Of a DNA stretch of 64,000 nt, positions 16,646-27,334 are shown one piece after another (position 1 is the first letter of the stretch; each line of letters starts with the position of its first letter). Below the pieces are notes generated by a model that made no database searches, was not told the origin of the DNA, and saw nothing but the letters and a program-made list of their open reading frames with translations. Origin of the DNA: Palsa-744 sp036498265 (GTDB lineage Bacteria; Actinomycetota; Thermoleophilia; Solirubrobacterales; Solirubrobacteraceae); the NCBI GenBank assembly GCA_036498265.1, contig DASYFT010000018.1, positions 124,001 to 188,000 on the forward strand, read 5' to 3'. The translations under genes were made by a program, and so were the position numbers.

Positions 16646-17290
16646 CTATCCGTTGGCGGCCGGGCCGGGCGCGCCGGGCGGGCGCTCGACCGGCTGCGCC
16701 GGGAACTGCACGCGGCGCAGCAGCCGTGCCGGGACCCCGGCGGCGATCGAGAACGGCTCGAGGTCGCTGGTGACGACGCTGTTGGCGCCGACCACGCAGC
16801 GCTCGCCGATCGTGACCCCGCTGGTGACGACCACGTGTGCGCCGAGCCAGCAGTTGTCGCCGATCCGGGTGGGGCCCCGCGATTGGAAGCCCTGCCAGGT
16901 GACCGGCACGTCGGGGTCGTCGAAGCGATGGTCGGCGTCGGAGACGAAGCACCCGTTGGCCAGCATGCAGTGGTCGCCGATCTCCACCAGGTCCTGGGCG
17001 GCGATCATCACGCCGAGGTTCAGGAAGGTCCCCGCCCCGATCCGCACCCGCGCGCTTCCCGGAGCGGTGATCCAGACGTGCGGCTCGAGGAGAGTGCCGG
17101 CCCCTATCTCGAGGCGACCCTCGCGCAGGGCCTCGAGCACGTTGCCGTGGACCGGCCACCGCACGAACGCCTCGCGCCTCAGGAACTCGGCGTGGATCCG
17201 CGCGCGGTTCCACGGCAGCGAGCTTCGCTCGTACCAGCGCCACTTCTGCGCCCACAGCAGGGCGCGCGCGGCGGCGTCCCCCCCGCTCAC
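16646..17290 (-). CDS. Hexapeptide-repeat (left-handed beta-helix) acyltransferase
   Basis: 214 residues from GTG 17290, which overlaps the uvrA stop (GTGA). The middle has repeats of the [LIV]-G-x-x-x-x type: VRIGAGTFLNLGVMIA, VEIGDHCMLANG, TRIGDNCWLGAHVVVTSG and VTIGERCVVGANSVV, plus the catalytic-type His of SDADHRF. The fold and the C-terminal AAGVPARLLR match the CysE/LacA/NodL group of O- or N-acetyltransferases. The acceptor is unknown. Its coupling to uvrA probably reflects genome compaction rather than a repair role. Confidence 0.88.
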   Translation of the reverse strand: MSGGDAAARALLWAQKWRWYERSSLPWNRARIHAEFLRREAFVRWPVHGNVLEALREGRLEIGAGTLLEPHVWITAPGSARVRIGAGTFLNLGVMIAAQDLVEIGDHCMLANGCFVSDADHRFDDPDVPVTWQGFQSRGPTRIGDNCWLGAHVVVTSGVTIGERCVVGANSVVTSDLEPFSIAAGVPARLLRRVQFPAQPVERPPGAPGPAANG

Positions 17291-20200
17291 GCCGCGAGCG
17301 TGGCGCGACGCTTGCGCCGCGGCCGGCCGCTGCCGGTCCGCTTGACCACCGGGGTGAGGATCTCGGCGAGGAAGCGCCCTGTGTGGGAGGCGGGCTCCGC
17401 GGCGACCTCCTCCGGAGTGCCGACCGCGATCGCCATGCCGCCCTCCTCCCCGCCCTCCGGGCCCATGTCGATGAGGCGGTCCGCCGACTTGATCACGTCG
17501 AGGTTGTGCTCGATCACCACCACGCTGTTCCCCGCCTCGACCAACCGCTGCAGCACGTCCAGCAGCCTCTCTACGTCCGCGAAGTGCAGCCCGGTGGTGG
17601 GCTCGTCGAGGATGTACAGCGTGCGGCCCGTCGCCACCTTGGACAGCTCGGTCGCGAGCTTGACACGCTGCGCCTCGCCGCCGGACAGCGTGGTGGCCGG
17701 CTGCCCCAGGCGAACGTACCCGAGACCCACCGCGTTCAAGGTCTCCAGGCGCCGGCGAACCTTGGGAATGTGCTCGAAGAAGCCGAGCGCCTCCTCGACG
17801 GGCATGTCGAGCACGTCGGCGATGCTCCTGCCCTTGAACTTGATCTCCAGCGTCTCCCGGTTGTAGCGCTTGCCGTGGCACTGCTCGCACGGGACGTAGA
17901 CGTCGGGCAGGAAGTGCATCTCGATCTTGATCTGGCCGTCTCCGCGGCAGACCTCGCAGCGCCCTCCCTTGACGTTGAAGCTGAAACGGCCCGGCTTGTA
18001 TCCCCGGGCTCGCGCCTCCTGCGTCTTGGAGAAGAGGTCACGGATCACGTCGAAGAGACCGGTGTACGTGGCGGGGTTCGAGCGGGGCGTGCGGCCGATC
18101 GGCGACTGGTCGACGGCGATGATCTTGTCGAGCTGGTCGAGCCCGTGGATCGCGCGGTGCGCGCCCGGCCGCTTGCGGGCGCGGTGCAGCCGGTTCGCGA
18201 CGGCCTTGAACAGCACGTCGTTGACGAGCGTTGACTTGCCCGACCCCGAGACGCCCGTGACGCAGGTCAGCACCCCGAGGGGGACGTGCACGTCGATGTC
18301 GCGCAGGTTGTGCTGGCTGGCCCCGATGATCTCGATGTAGCCGCTCGGCGTGCGCCGAGTGGCCGGCACCGGGATCGTCCGCTCGCCTGCCAGGAACTGC
18401 CCGGTGAGCGACTCGCCGACGCGCATCACCTCGGCGGCGGTCCCCTCGGCGACGATGTGCCCGCCGTGCTCGCCGGCACCGGGCCCCAGGTCCACCAGGT
18501 GGTCCGCCGCGCGCATCGTCTGCTCGTCGTGCTCCACCACGATCACCGTGTTGCCGAGCTCGCGCAGCCGCTCCAGCGTGGCGATCAGCTTGGAGTTGTC
18601 GCGCTGGTGCAGCCCGATCGACGGCTCGTCGAGGATGTAGAGCACGCCGACCAGCGAGGAGCCGATCTGGGTGGCCAGGCGGATCCGCTGCGCCTCGCCG
18701 CCCGACAGCGTCGCCGCCGCCCTGTCCATCGACAGGTAGCCGATCCCCACGTTCTCGAGGAACCGCAGCCGCTCGGAGATCTCGCGCAGGATCAGCCGGG
18801 CGACGTGGCGGTCGGTCTCGGACAGCTCGACCTCCTCGAGCCACTCGAGCGCCCGCCGCGCCGAGAGTGCGCCGAAGTCCTCGATCCGCGTTCCACCGAC
18901 GAGCACGGCACGCGACTCCGCCCGCAGGCGCGCCCCGCCGCACACCGGGCAGGCGCGGAGCGACATGTACTCCTCGATCTTCTCCCGGCTCCACTCCGAG
19001 TCCGTCTCCCTGTAGCGGCGTTCCAGGTTCCTCACGATCCCCTCGAACCGCGTCGCGTACGAGCGGCGACGCCCGTAGCGGTTGCGGTAGGTGACCTCGA
19101 CCGGCTCCCCGTTGGTGCCGTAAAGGAACAGCTCGCGCTGGTCGTCGGGCAGCTCTTCCCACGGCGCGTCGAGGTCCACGCCGTAGCGTTCGGCGATCGC
19201 CTCGGTGACCTGCTCGTAGTAGTTGGAGGTGCTGTTGGCCCACGGCGCGAGCGCCCCTTCGCCGATCGACAGTCCGGGGTTCGGCACGATCAGCTCGGGA
19301 TCGATCTCCATCTGCGACCCCAGGCCGGTGCAGCGGTCGCAGGCGCCGTGCGGGGAGTTGAACGAGAAGATCCGCGGCTCCAGCTCGACCAGCGAGGGCC
19401 CGTGCTCGGGGCAGGCGAAGCGCTCCGAGAACGTGAACAGGGTGCCCGGTGCGGGAGCCTCGCCGGGGACGATCTGGCTCGCCGCGGCGCGCGCCCCCTT
19501 GGCGCCTGTGGCATGTACGTGCTCGCCTTCGCCGCCCGCCTGTCCCGCATCGGCCGGCCCGCCGGCGGAGGCCGAACGGCCGGAGCCCACTATCTCCACC
19601 TCCACCAGCCCGTCCGCGAGCCCGACCGCCGTCTCGATCGAGTCGGCCAGTCGCTTGCGGAGGTCGTGGCGCATCACGAGGCGGTCGACCACGACGGAGA
19701 TGTCGTGCTTGTAGCGCTTGTCGAGCACTATCGACTCCTCGAGCATGCGCAGCCGCTCGTCGATCTTCACGCGCGCGAAGCCGTCGGCGCGCAGCTCGTC
19801 CAGTAGCTTCCCGTACTCGCCCTTGCGCCCGCGAACCACCGGCGCGAGCACCATGAACCGGGTGCCCTCCGCCAGCTCCATCACCTGGTCGATGATCTGC
19901 TCGGCCGACTGACCCACGATCGGCCGCCCGCAGATCGGGCAGTGCGGCTTGCCCACGCGCGCCCACAGCAGGCGCAGGTAGTCGTAGATCTCGGTCACCG
20001 TCCCGACCGTCGAGCGGGGGTTGCGCGACGTCGTCTTCTGGTCGATCGAGATCGCAGGCGACAGGCCCTCGATCGAATCCACGTCGGGCTTGTCCATCTG
20101 GCCGAGGAACTGCCGAGCATAGGCGGACAGCGACTCGACGTAGCGCCGCTGCCCCTCGGCGTAGATGGTGTCGAAGGCCAGGCTCGACTTGCCCGACCCG

Positions 20201-20307
20201 GACAGCCCCGTGATCACCACGAGTGCATCCCGCGGGATGGCGAGCGAGATGTCCTTGAGGTTGTGCTCTCGCGCCCCTGAGACGACTATCTGGCTACCGG
20301 CCGGCAT
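17287..20307 (-). CDS. uvrA: Excinuclease ABC subunit A (UvrA)
   Basis: 1006 residues. UvrA is the damage-recognition ATPase of nucleotide-excision repair. It has two ABC domains: the first Walker A is GLSGSGKSSLAFD (residues 34-46), the second GVSGSGKSTLVND. Both signature motifs read LSGGEAQR. Zinc modules are visible: CPICGRP, CPEHG with CDRC, and CEVC/CEQC spaced by 19 residues. An insertion of about 40 Gly/Ala-rich residues precedes LFTFSERFACPEHG. The UvrA start MPAGSQIVVSGAREHNLKDI is canonical. Encoded with uvrB in the same direction, the two being separated by the DivIVA-like gene. Confidence 0.98.
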   Translation of the reverse strand: MPAGSQIVVSGAREHNLKDISLAIPRDALVVITGLSGSGKSSLAFDTIYAEGQRRYVESLSAYARQFLGQMDKPDVDSIEGLSPAISIDQKTTSRNPRSTVGTVTEIYDYLRLLWARVGKPHCPICGRPIVGQSAEQIIDQVMELAEGTRFMVLAPVVRGRKGEYGKLLDELRADGFARVKIDERLRMLEESIVLDKRYKHDISVVVDRLVMRHDLRKRLADSIETAVGLADGLVEVEIVGSGRSASAGGPADAGQAGGEGEHVHATGAKGARAAASQIVPGEAPAPGTLFTFSERFACPEHGPSLVELEPRIFSFNSPHGACDRCTGLGSQMEIDPELIVPNPGLSIGEGALAPWANSTSNYYEQVTEAIAERYGVDLDAPWEELPDDQRELFLYGTNGEPVEVTYRNRYGRRRSYATRFEGIVRNLERRYRETDSEWSREKIEEYMSLRACPVCGGARLRAESRAVLVGGTRIEDFGALSARRALEWLEEVELSETDRHVARLILREISERLRFLENVGIGYLSMDRAAATLSGGEAQRIRLATQIGSSLVGVLYILDEPSIGLHQRDNSKLIATLERLRELGNTVIVVEHDEQTMRAADHLVDLGPGAGEHGGHIVAEGTAAEVMRVGESLTGQFLAGERTIPVPATRRTPSGYIEIIGASQHNLRDIDVHVPLGVLTCVTGVSGSGKSTLVNDVLFKAVANRLHRARKRPGAHRAIHGLDQLDKIIAVDQSPIGRTPRSNPATYTGLFDVIRDLFSKTQEARARGYKPGRFSFNVKGGRCEVCRGDGQIKIEMHFLPDVYVPCEQCHGKRYNRETLEIKFKGRSIADVLDMPVEEALGFFEHIPKVRRRLETLNAVGLGYVRLGQPATTLSGGEAQRVKLATELSKVATGRTLYILDEPTTGLHFADVERLLDVLQRLVEAGNSVVVIEHNLDVIKSADRLIDMGPEGGEEGGMAIAVGTPEEVAAEPASHTGRFLAEILTPVVKRTGSGRPRRKRRATLAA

Positions 20308-20354
20308 GTCGGCTCATTCTAGGACGGCGAACAGATGTTCGTATGTGCGGCCGT

Positions 20355-21212
20355 CTAGCCTTCGATCGCCGCGTAGACCTCGTCGACCAGCCCGAGGCGG
20401 TCCGCCAGCTGGAAGTTCTCGGCGAGATAGCGCTCGGTGGCCTCGCGCGGCTCGCCGTTCAGCGCCATGTTCAGCGCGATCAGCCGTGCGCCGTCGACGT
20501 CGCCGCTGCCGGCGGCCTGGTCGTTCCGGGTGGCGCCGGCGGCGCCCGCCTCGATCGATGCCGGCGGCTGTGCGTCCGGCGCGGGCGCCTGCGTAGCGCT
20601 GGCGGGACCCGGCGCCGGGTCCTTCGCCTCGGGCGCGGGCGGGGCCGGCGCGGCGTTCGGGGCGGTCTCCGCGGCAACCTCGCCGTTCGAGGACTCCGCA
20701 CCCTGGACGGTGGCCGCGGGTGGCCGCCCGGCCGCCGCGTCGTAGAGCTCCGCCATGCCGCTCTCGATAGCGGCCAGGTCACCCGTGAGCCGGCCGGCCC
20801 CCGCACGCAGGGTCTCCATCAGAGCGCCCACCTCGCCGTCCATCGACCCGACGCGCTGCAGCAGCTTGCCGGCCACCTGGGAGACGGCGGCGACGTGCAC
20901 GCGGGCCTTCTCGATCGCGTCGTTGCGCGTCCGCTCGGCGTCGCGCTGGGCCTCCTCGCGCACCGCCCGTGCACCGTCCATGGCCTGGCGCTCGATCTCC
21001 CGGGCCGCGCGCTCGGCGGCCTCGACGATGCTCTGAACCTGGCTCCCGGCGGCCGAGGCGAGCGAGCCCTCGCCGGCTCCGCCGGCGGCCCGCTGCAGGT
21101 CCTCGAACTCGAGCGCCAAGGCCTGCAGGTGGGCGTCCACGGCTGCCGTGTCATAGCCACGGCGGCCGATCGGGAAGTCCCTGCGCTCGATTGCCTGCCG
21201 ATCCAGATCCAC
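20355..21212 (-). CDS. DivIVA-like coiled-coil protein
   Basis: 285 residues. The N-terminus IERRDFPIGRRGYDTAAVDAHL resembles the DivIVA membrane-binding head (F-x-x-x-x-x-GYD-x-x-x-VD). A long Ala/Glu/Arg coiled coil (residues about 25-150) follows, then a disordered Pro/Ala linker, and a compact helical C-terminal segment NMALNGEPREATERYLAENF. DivIVA proteins mark curved membrane at poles and septa. The head here is imperfect, so the class is clear but polar function is inference. Located between uvrB and uvrA on the same strand, with 9 bp to the uvrB stop. Confidence 0.7.
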   Translation of the reverse strand: MDLDRQAIERRDFPIGRRGYDTAAVDAHLQALALEFEDLQRAAGGAGEGSLASAAGSQVQSIVEAAERAAREIERQAMDGARAVREEAQRDAERTRNDAIEKARVHVAAVSQVAGKLLQRVGSMDGEVGALMETLRAGAGRLTGDLAAIESGMAELYDAAAGRPPAATVQGAESSNGEVAAETAPNAAPAPPAPEAKDPAPGPASATQAPAPDAQPPASIEAGAAGATRNDQAAGSGDVDGARLIALNMALNGEPREATERYLAENFQLADRLGLVDEVYAAIEG

Positions 21213-21221
21213 GGCGGAATC

Positions 21222-23297
<2,076 letters not shown>

Positions 23298-23328
23298 CGC
23301 CTCTACCGTAGCGAGCGCCGGATCGCGG

Positions 23329-23934
23329 CTAGTGCAGGCCGAGCTCGGTCGGATAGGCCGCGCGGTAGGCCCGCTGGGCTCCGAGAACCCGCTCCACGTA
23401 TTCGCGCGTCTCGGGGAACGGGATGCCTTCCACGCTCAGCGAGCCCCCTTCCTGCCGTGCCCTCGCCACCCATTTGTCCACGTTGGCCAGGCCGCCGTTG
23501 TAGGCGGCCACCGCCAGCAGCTCGTTGCCGCTGTAGTGGTCCAGCAGGTACCTCAGGTAGTAGGTCCCGTAGGCCACGTTGATGCTCGGCGTGGCCAGGT
23601 CGCTGGCGGTGAAGCGGCTGCCCCCGCTGAGATGAGCGAGGTAGTAGGCGGTCTCCGGGAGGATCTGCATCAGCCCCTGGGCGCCCGCCGAGGAGGGCCT
23701 CGGTTCGAATTTCGACTCGGCGTAGATCACCGCGGCGATCAGCGCGGCATCGACGCGCTTGGCGGCCGCCTGCTGCCGGATGATGCTCGCGTCGGTCAGC
23801 GGCAGTGTCCGGTGTTTCGAGGCGCCCTGCAGTGCGGTCACGAGCAGGGCCACCAGGAGCGCCGCCACGGCCAGCACCGCGATCCTCCCGAGGCTCCTGG
23901 AGCCGCGCGACGGCCCGAGCGTCGTGGTGCTCAT
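23329..23934 (-). CDS. Membrane-anchored lytic transglycosylase
   Basis: 201 residues from ATG 23934. A basic N-terminus and one membrane helix (about residues 16-38) place the domain outside the membrane. The SLT domain shows the catalytic Glu in AVIYAESKFEP, then SSAGAQGLMQILPETA, AYGTYYLRYLL and AVAAYNGGLANVDKW, all typical of Slt family 1 enzymes that cleave the glycan strand of peptidoglycan to anhydromuropeptides. Its start overlaps the coaE stop (ATGA). Confidence 0.92.
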   Translation of the reverse strand: MSTTTLGPSRGSRSLGRIAVLAVAALLVALLVTALQGASKHRTLPLTDASIIRQQAAAKRVDAALIAAVIYAESKFEPRPSSAGAQGLMQILPETAYYLAHLSGGSRFTASDLATPSINVAYGTYYLRYLLDHYSGNELLAVAAYNGGLANVDKWVARARQEGGSLSVEGIPFPETREYVERVLGAQRAYRAAYPTELGLH

Positions 23935-24527
23935 CGCCCCAGCTTTGCAAGGACGGCCGACAGCTCGCGCAGGAGGTCCTCCTCCGTGCCGTCGTTGCGT
24001 ACCACGAACGTCGCCCGCCGGGCCTTCTCCTGCTGGGAGAGCTGGCGGGTGCCGCGCTCCTCGAGCAGCGCGTGGCCCCGGCCGGCTGCTCGCCGCTGCC
24101 TCGTCGGCTCGTCGGCCACGACCGCGATCGTCGCGTCGTAGATGCCCTCCAGCCCGGCCTCGAAGAGGAGCGGAACCTCGACCACGGCCGCCCGCGGCGG
24201 CGGGACCTGCGCCCGGACCTCCTCCAGCCAGACCGCCACGCGGGCGCCGACCAGCGGCCACACCATCCCCTCGAGCCACGTCCGGTCCGCGGGGCTGGCG
24301 AACGCCCTCTCCGCGACGGCGGTGCGGTCGATCACGCCGCCCGGCGCGACCTCGGGGCCCCAGCGCCCCACCGCCGCCGCACGAAGCTGCTCGCCCGAGT
24401 AGAGCTCGTGCACGACCGCGTCGCTCGAGATCACCGCAGCACCCAGCCGCTCCAGCGCGGCCAGCGCCGTCGACTTGCCCGCGCCTATGCCTCCGGTCAG
24501 GCCGACGAACGGCACCCCCGGCTGCAC
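23931..24527 (-). CDS. coaE: Dephospho-CoA kinase CoaE
   Basis: 198 residues. It phosphorylates the ribose 3'-OH of dephospho-CoA, the last step of CoA synthesis. P-loop GLTGGIGAGKSTALAALERL, then AVISSDAVVHELY, and VVEVPLLFEAGLEGIYDATI are diagnostic. Length is normal. It is 27 bp downstream of rpsA and overlaps the lytic transglycosylase gene. Together with panBCD it supplies CoA, but it is in a separate operon. Confidence 0.95.
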   Translation of the reverse strand: MQPGVPFVGLTGGIGAGKSTALAALERLGAAVISSDAVVHELYSGEQLRAAAVGRWGPEVAPGGVIDRTAVAERAFASPADRTWLEGMVWPLVGARVAVWLEEVRAQVPPPRAAVVEVPLLFEAGLEGIYDATIAVVADEPTRQRRAAGRGHALLEERGTRQLSQQEKARRATFVVRNDGTEEDLLRELSAVLAKLGR

Positions 24528-24554
24528 GCTGTCGGCGCGGGTGCGCAGACCGCG

Positions 24555-26102
24555 TCAGCCCTGCTGTGGCGGCTCGTCGTCCGTCTGTGCCGGGGAGTCT
24601 GAAGCTGCGTCCTCGGCTGCCTCCGGCACCGCGGCGTCCGCCTCTGCCTCCGGCGCCTCGGCGGTCGCCTGCGCGGCCTGGGGCTCGGCGGCGGGCTCAG
24701 GCTCGGCGACCTGCGGCTCGGCCGCGGCCTCAGGCTCGGCGGCGGCCTGGGGCTCGGGCTCGGCGACCTGCGGCTCGGCGGCGGGCTCGGCAGCGGCCTC
24801 AGGCTCGGCAGCCGCCTCCGGCTCGGCGACGGCCTCGGGCTCGGCCGTGGCCTCGGGCTGGGCGGCGGCCTCGGGCTCGGCAGCGGCCTCGGGCTCGGCC
24901 GTGGCCTCCTGCGCCTCGGCGCTGTCCTCCCCGGCGGCGGCCGGCTGGTCCTCGGGCTCTCCCGGCCGGGAGACCGGCAGGATCTGGTCCTCGACGCGCT
25001 TGGCCGACAGCGACAGGCGCCTCCGGTCGGAGTCGATCTCGAGGATCCTCACGCGGATGGAATCGCCCGGATGGACGATCTCGCGGGGGCTCTCGACGTG
25101 GTGCGGCGCGAGCTCGGAGATGTGGACGAGGCCCTCGACGCCGTCGAGGATCTCGACGAAGGCGCCGAACGTGACCACCTTGGTGACCTTGCCTTCGAGC
25201 TCGTCGCCCACGTTGTAGGTGTCGACGATCCGCTGCCAGGGGTCCTCCTGGGTCTGCTTGAGCCCCAGCGAGATGCGCTGGCGGTCGCGGTCGATGTCGA
25301 GGACCTTGACCTTGACGGTGTCGCCGATCGACAGGATCTCGCTCGGGTGGTTGACGTGTGACCAGGAGAGCTCCGAGATGTGGATCAGCCCGTCGATCCC
25401 GTCGAGGTCGACGAACGCGCCGAAGTCGACGATGTTCGAGATCTGACCTTCGACGACCAGGCCCGGCTGGAGGCGGTCGAGGATCTGCTGGCGGACCTCC
25501 TTGCGCTCCTCCTCGAGCACCGCGCGCCGCGACAGGACCACGTTGTTGCGCGAGCGGTTGAGCTCGATGACCTTGGTCTCGATCTTGGTCCCCATGTACT
25601 CGTCGAGGTTCGGCACGCGGCGGATGTCGACGAGCGAGGCGGGCAGGAAGCCGCGCACCCCGAGGTCGATGATCAGCCCGCCCTTGACCACCTCGATGAC
25701 GGTCCCCTCGACCGGCTCGCCGGACTCGGCGGCCGTTTCGATGCGCCGCCATGCCTTCTCGAAGCGCGCGCGCTTCTTGGACATGATGAGGCGGCCGTCC
25801 TGATCCTCCTTGGTGAGGACGATCGCATCGACCTCCTCGCCGAGGTGCACCTCGTCGCCGGGATCGACGGCCTTGCGGATCGACAGCTCGTTCGCCGGGA
25901 TGACGCCCTCGGACTTGTAGCCGATGTCCACGAGGACCTCGTCCTTGTCGATGCGGACGACGTGACCGGTGACGACCTCGCCCTCCTCGATCGGACGGAA
26001 GGTCGCGTCGTAGTTGGGGACGATCTGTCCGTCCACCTCCAGCAGGAGGCCATTCGACCCGTCGACCACGTGAGCCTCGGGATTCTCCATCACGGTTTGC
26101 AC
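24555..26102 (-). CDS. rpsA: Ribosomal protein S1 with long Ala-Glu-Pro tail
   Basis: 515 residues with four S1 (OB-fold) RNA-binding domains, at about 36-105, 122-190, 208-278 and 294-365. Examples are GEVVTGHVVRIDKDEVLVDI and VVEGQISNIVDFGAFVDLDG. It helps the 30S subunit bind mRNA. Four domains rather than six is usual for actinobacteria. From residue 385 on the tail is a tandem AEPEAA-type repeat with variants AEPQVAEPE, coded by 18-bp GC repeats (about 24,660-24,930). A start at 26090 (MENPEAHVV) is equally plausible and removes four residues. Confidence 0.94.
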   Translation of the reverse strand: MQTVMENPEAHVVDGSNGLLLEVDGQIVPNYDATFRPIEEGEVVTGHVVRIDKDEVLVDIGYKSEGVIPANELSIRKAVDPGDEVHLGEEVDAIVLTKEDQDGRLIMSKKRARFEKAWRRIETAAESGEPVEGTVIEVVKGGLIIDLGVRGFLPASLVDIRRVPNLDEYMGTKIETKVIELNRSRNNVVLSRRAVLEEERKEVRQQILDRLQPGLVVEGQISNIVDFGAFVDLDGIDGLIHISELSWSHVNHPSEILSIGDTVKVKVLDIDRDRQRISLGLKQTQEDPWQRIVDTYNVGDELEGKVTKVVTFGAFVEILDGVEGLVHISELAPHHVESPREIVHPGDSIRVRILEIDSDRRRLSLSAKRVEDQILPVSRPGEPEDQPAAAGEDSAEAQEATAEPEAAAEPEAAAQPEATAEPEAVAEPEAAAEPEAAAEPAAEPQVAEPEPQAAAEPEAAAEPQVAEPEPAAEPQAAQATAEAPEAEADAAVPEAAEDAASDSPAQTDDEPPQQG

Positions 26103-26140
26103 CGGGCGAAGCGTAGCGCAGCCGTATCATTGCTGGGCAG

Positions 26141-27289
26141 ATGCCTTTGCGAGCGACGAAGCGGGGAGCAGAGCGCACCCGCTTGCAGCGGGACTGCGAC
26201 GTGCTGGTGTGCGGCGCGAGCTTCGCTGGGCTCGCCGTGGCCCGCGAGCTCGCGCGCGCGGGCGCACGCGTGCTCGTGGTCGACCGGTACGAGATCGGCG
26301 AGCGCCAGACCTCCGCCTGCGCCATGCCGACGGCGTGGCTGGCGGCGCTCGACCTGATGGGCTCGTGGCGTCAGAGCTTCGACAGGCTCGTCGTGCACAC
26401 GCCGGCTCGAACCGCGCGATGGGAGCTGCCGTGGTCGTTCTCGACCTTCGACTACCGCGAGCTGTGTGCGCTGCTGTGGGAGCAGGCGAGCGCGCCGGAG
26501 CTCGAGTTCGAGACCGCGACCGTCACCGGGCGCACCGGGACGACGGTCCAGACCGACCGTGGCGAGCTGCGCTCTCCTCTGGTCGTCGATGCGCTGGGTT
26601 GGCGGCGCGTGCTCTCGAACGACACGCCCATCCAGCCGCCGGAGGCACGCCTGTCGCGGGGCCTCGAGGTGCATCCGCCGGGAAGCGGAGAGGACCTGGA
26701 GCTGTGGATCGACGCCTCCTACATCCGCGCGGGCTACTCCTGGAGCTTCCCCGCCGGGGAGGAGCTGCGCGTGGGGGTCGGGTCGTTCTGGCCCTCGCAC
26801 CACGTCAAGGAGCCCACCGTGCGCCTGGCGCAGCACCTGGACCTGCCAGCCGTGCGCTACCAGGGCAACTGGATCCCGCACCAGCTGCGCGACGCGGTCG
26901 AGGACGGCGTGTTCTTCGCCGGCGACTCCGCCGGTCACTGCCTGCCGCTGACCGCGGAGGGGATTCGCACGGCTCTCTACTTCGGGCTCGCCTGCGGACG
27001 CGAGCTGCGCGCCGTGCTCGACGGTTCCAGCACCTGCGAGCAGGCGCTGCGCCGCTACGGCGCGTTCTCAGCCTCCCACGCGCGCAAGTACCGCTGGCTG
27101 CTGGCCGTCCAGCGGCTGGCGGGCCAGATGACCCCCACCCGGGCCATGACCGCGGCCGTTCGCGCCGTCGAGAACCGGCGCCTGGCGGCCTGGATATTCA
27201 GGCACTACCTGGCGATCGCGCCGCCTCCGTCAACCGGATCGGGGCCCAAGCCGCTCTCGCGGCCGAGGCTCGCTCCCGCGTCGGCCTGA
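26141..27289 (+). CDS. FAD-dependent oxidoreductase, geranylgeranyl-reductase-like
   Basis: 382 residues. The N-terminal Rossmann motif is VLVCGASFAGLAVARELARAG, followed by VLVVDRYEIGERQTSAC, in which the Cys replaces the usual catalytic arrangement of the geranylgeranyl reductase group. The second FAD motif is GVFFAGDSAGHCLPLTAEGI (the GD motif). The C-terminal RRYGAFSASHARKYRWLLAVQ is like that of prenyl reductases and halogenases. The likely role is reduction of isoprenoid or lipid double bonds, but the substrate is not shown. It is divergent from rpsA with 38 bp between them. Confidence 0.8.
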   Translation: MPLRATKRGAERTRLQRDCDVLVCGASFAGLAVARELARAGARVLVVDRYEIGERQTSACAMPTAWLAALDLMGSWRQSFDRLVVHTPARTARWELPWSFSTFDYRELCALLWEQASAPELEFETATVTGRTGTTVQTDRGELRSPLVVDALGWRRVLSNDTPIQPPEARLSRGLEVHPPGSGEDLELWIDASYIRAGYSWSFPAGEELRVGVGSFWPSHHVKEPTVRLAQHLDLPAVRYQGNWIPHQLRDAVEDGVFFAGDSAGHCLPLTAEGIRTALYFGLACGRELRAVLDGSSTCEQALRRYGAFSASHARKYRWLLAVQRLAGQMTPTRAMTAAVRAVENRRLAAWIFRHYLAIAPPPSTGSGPKPLSRPRLAPASA

Positions 27290-27334
27290 GGCGCTACCGC
27301 CAAGCTCCGGGCGTCACCCGCAGGTAATCCCCCT

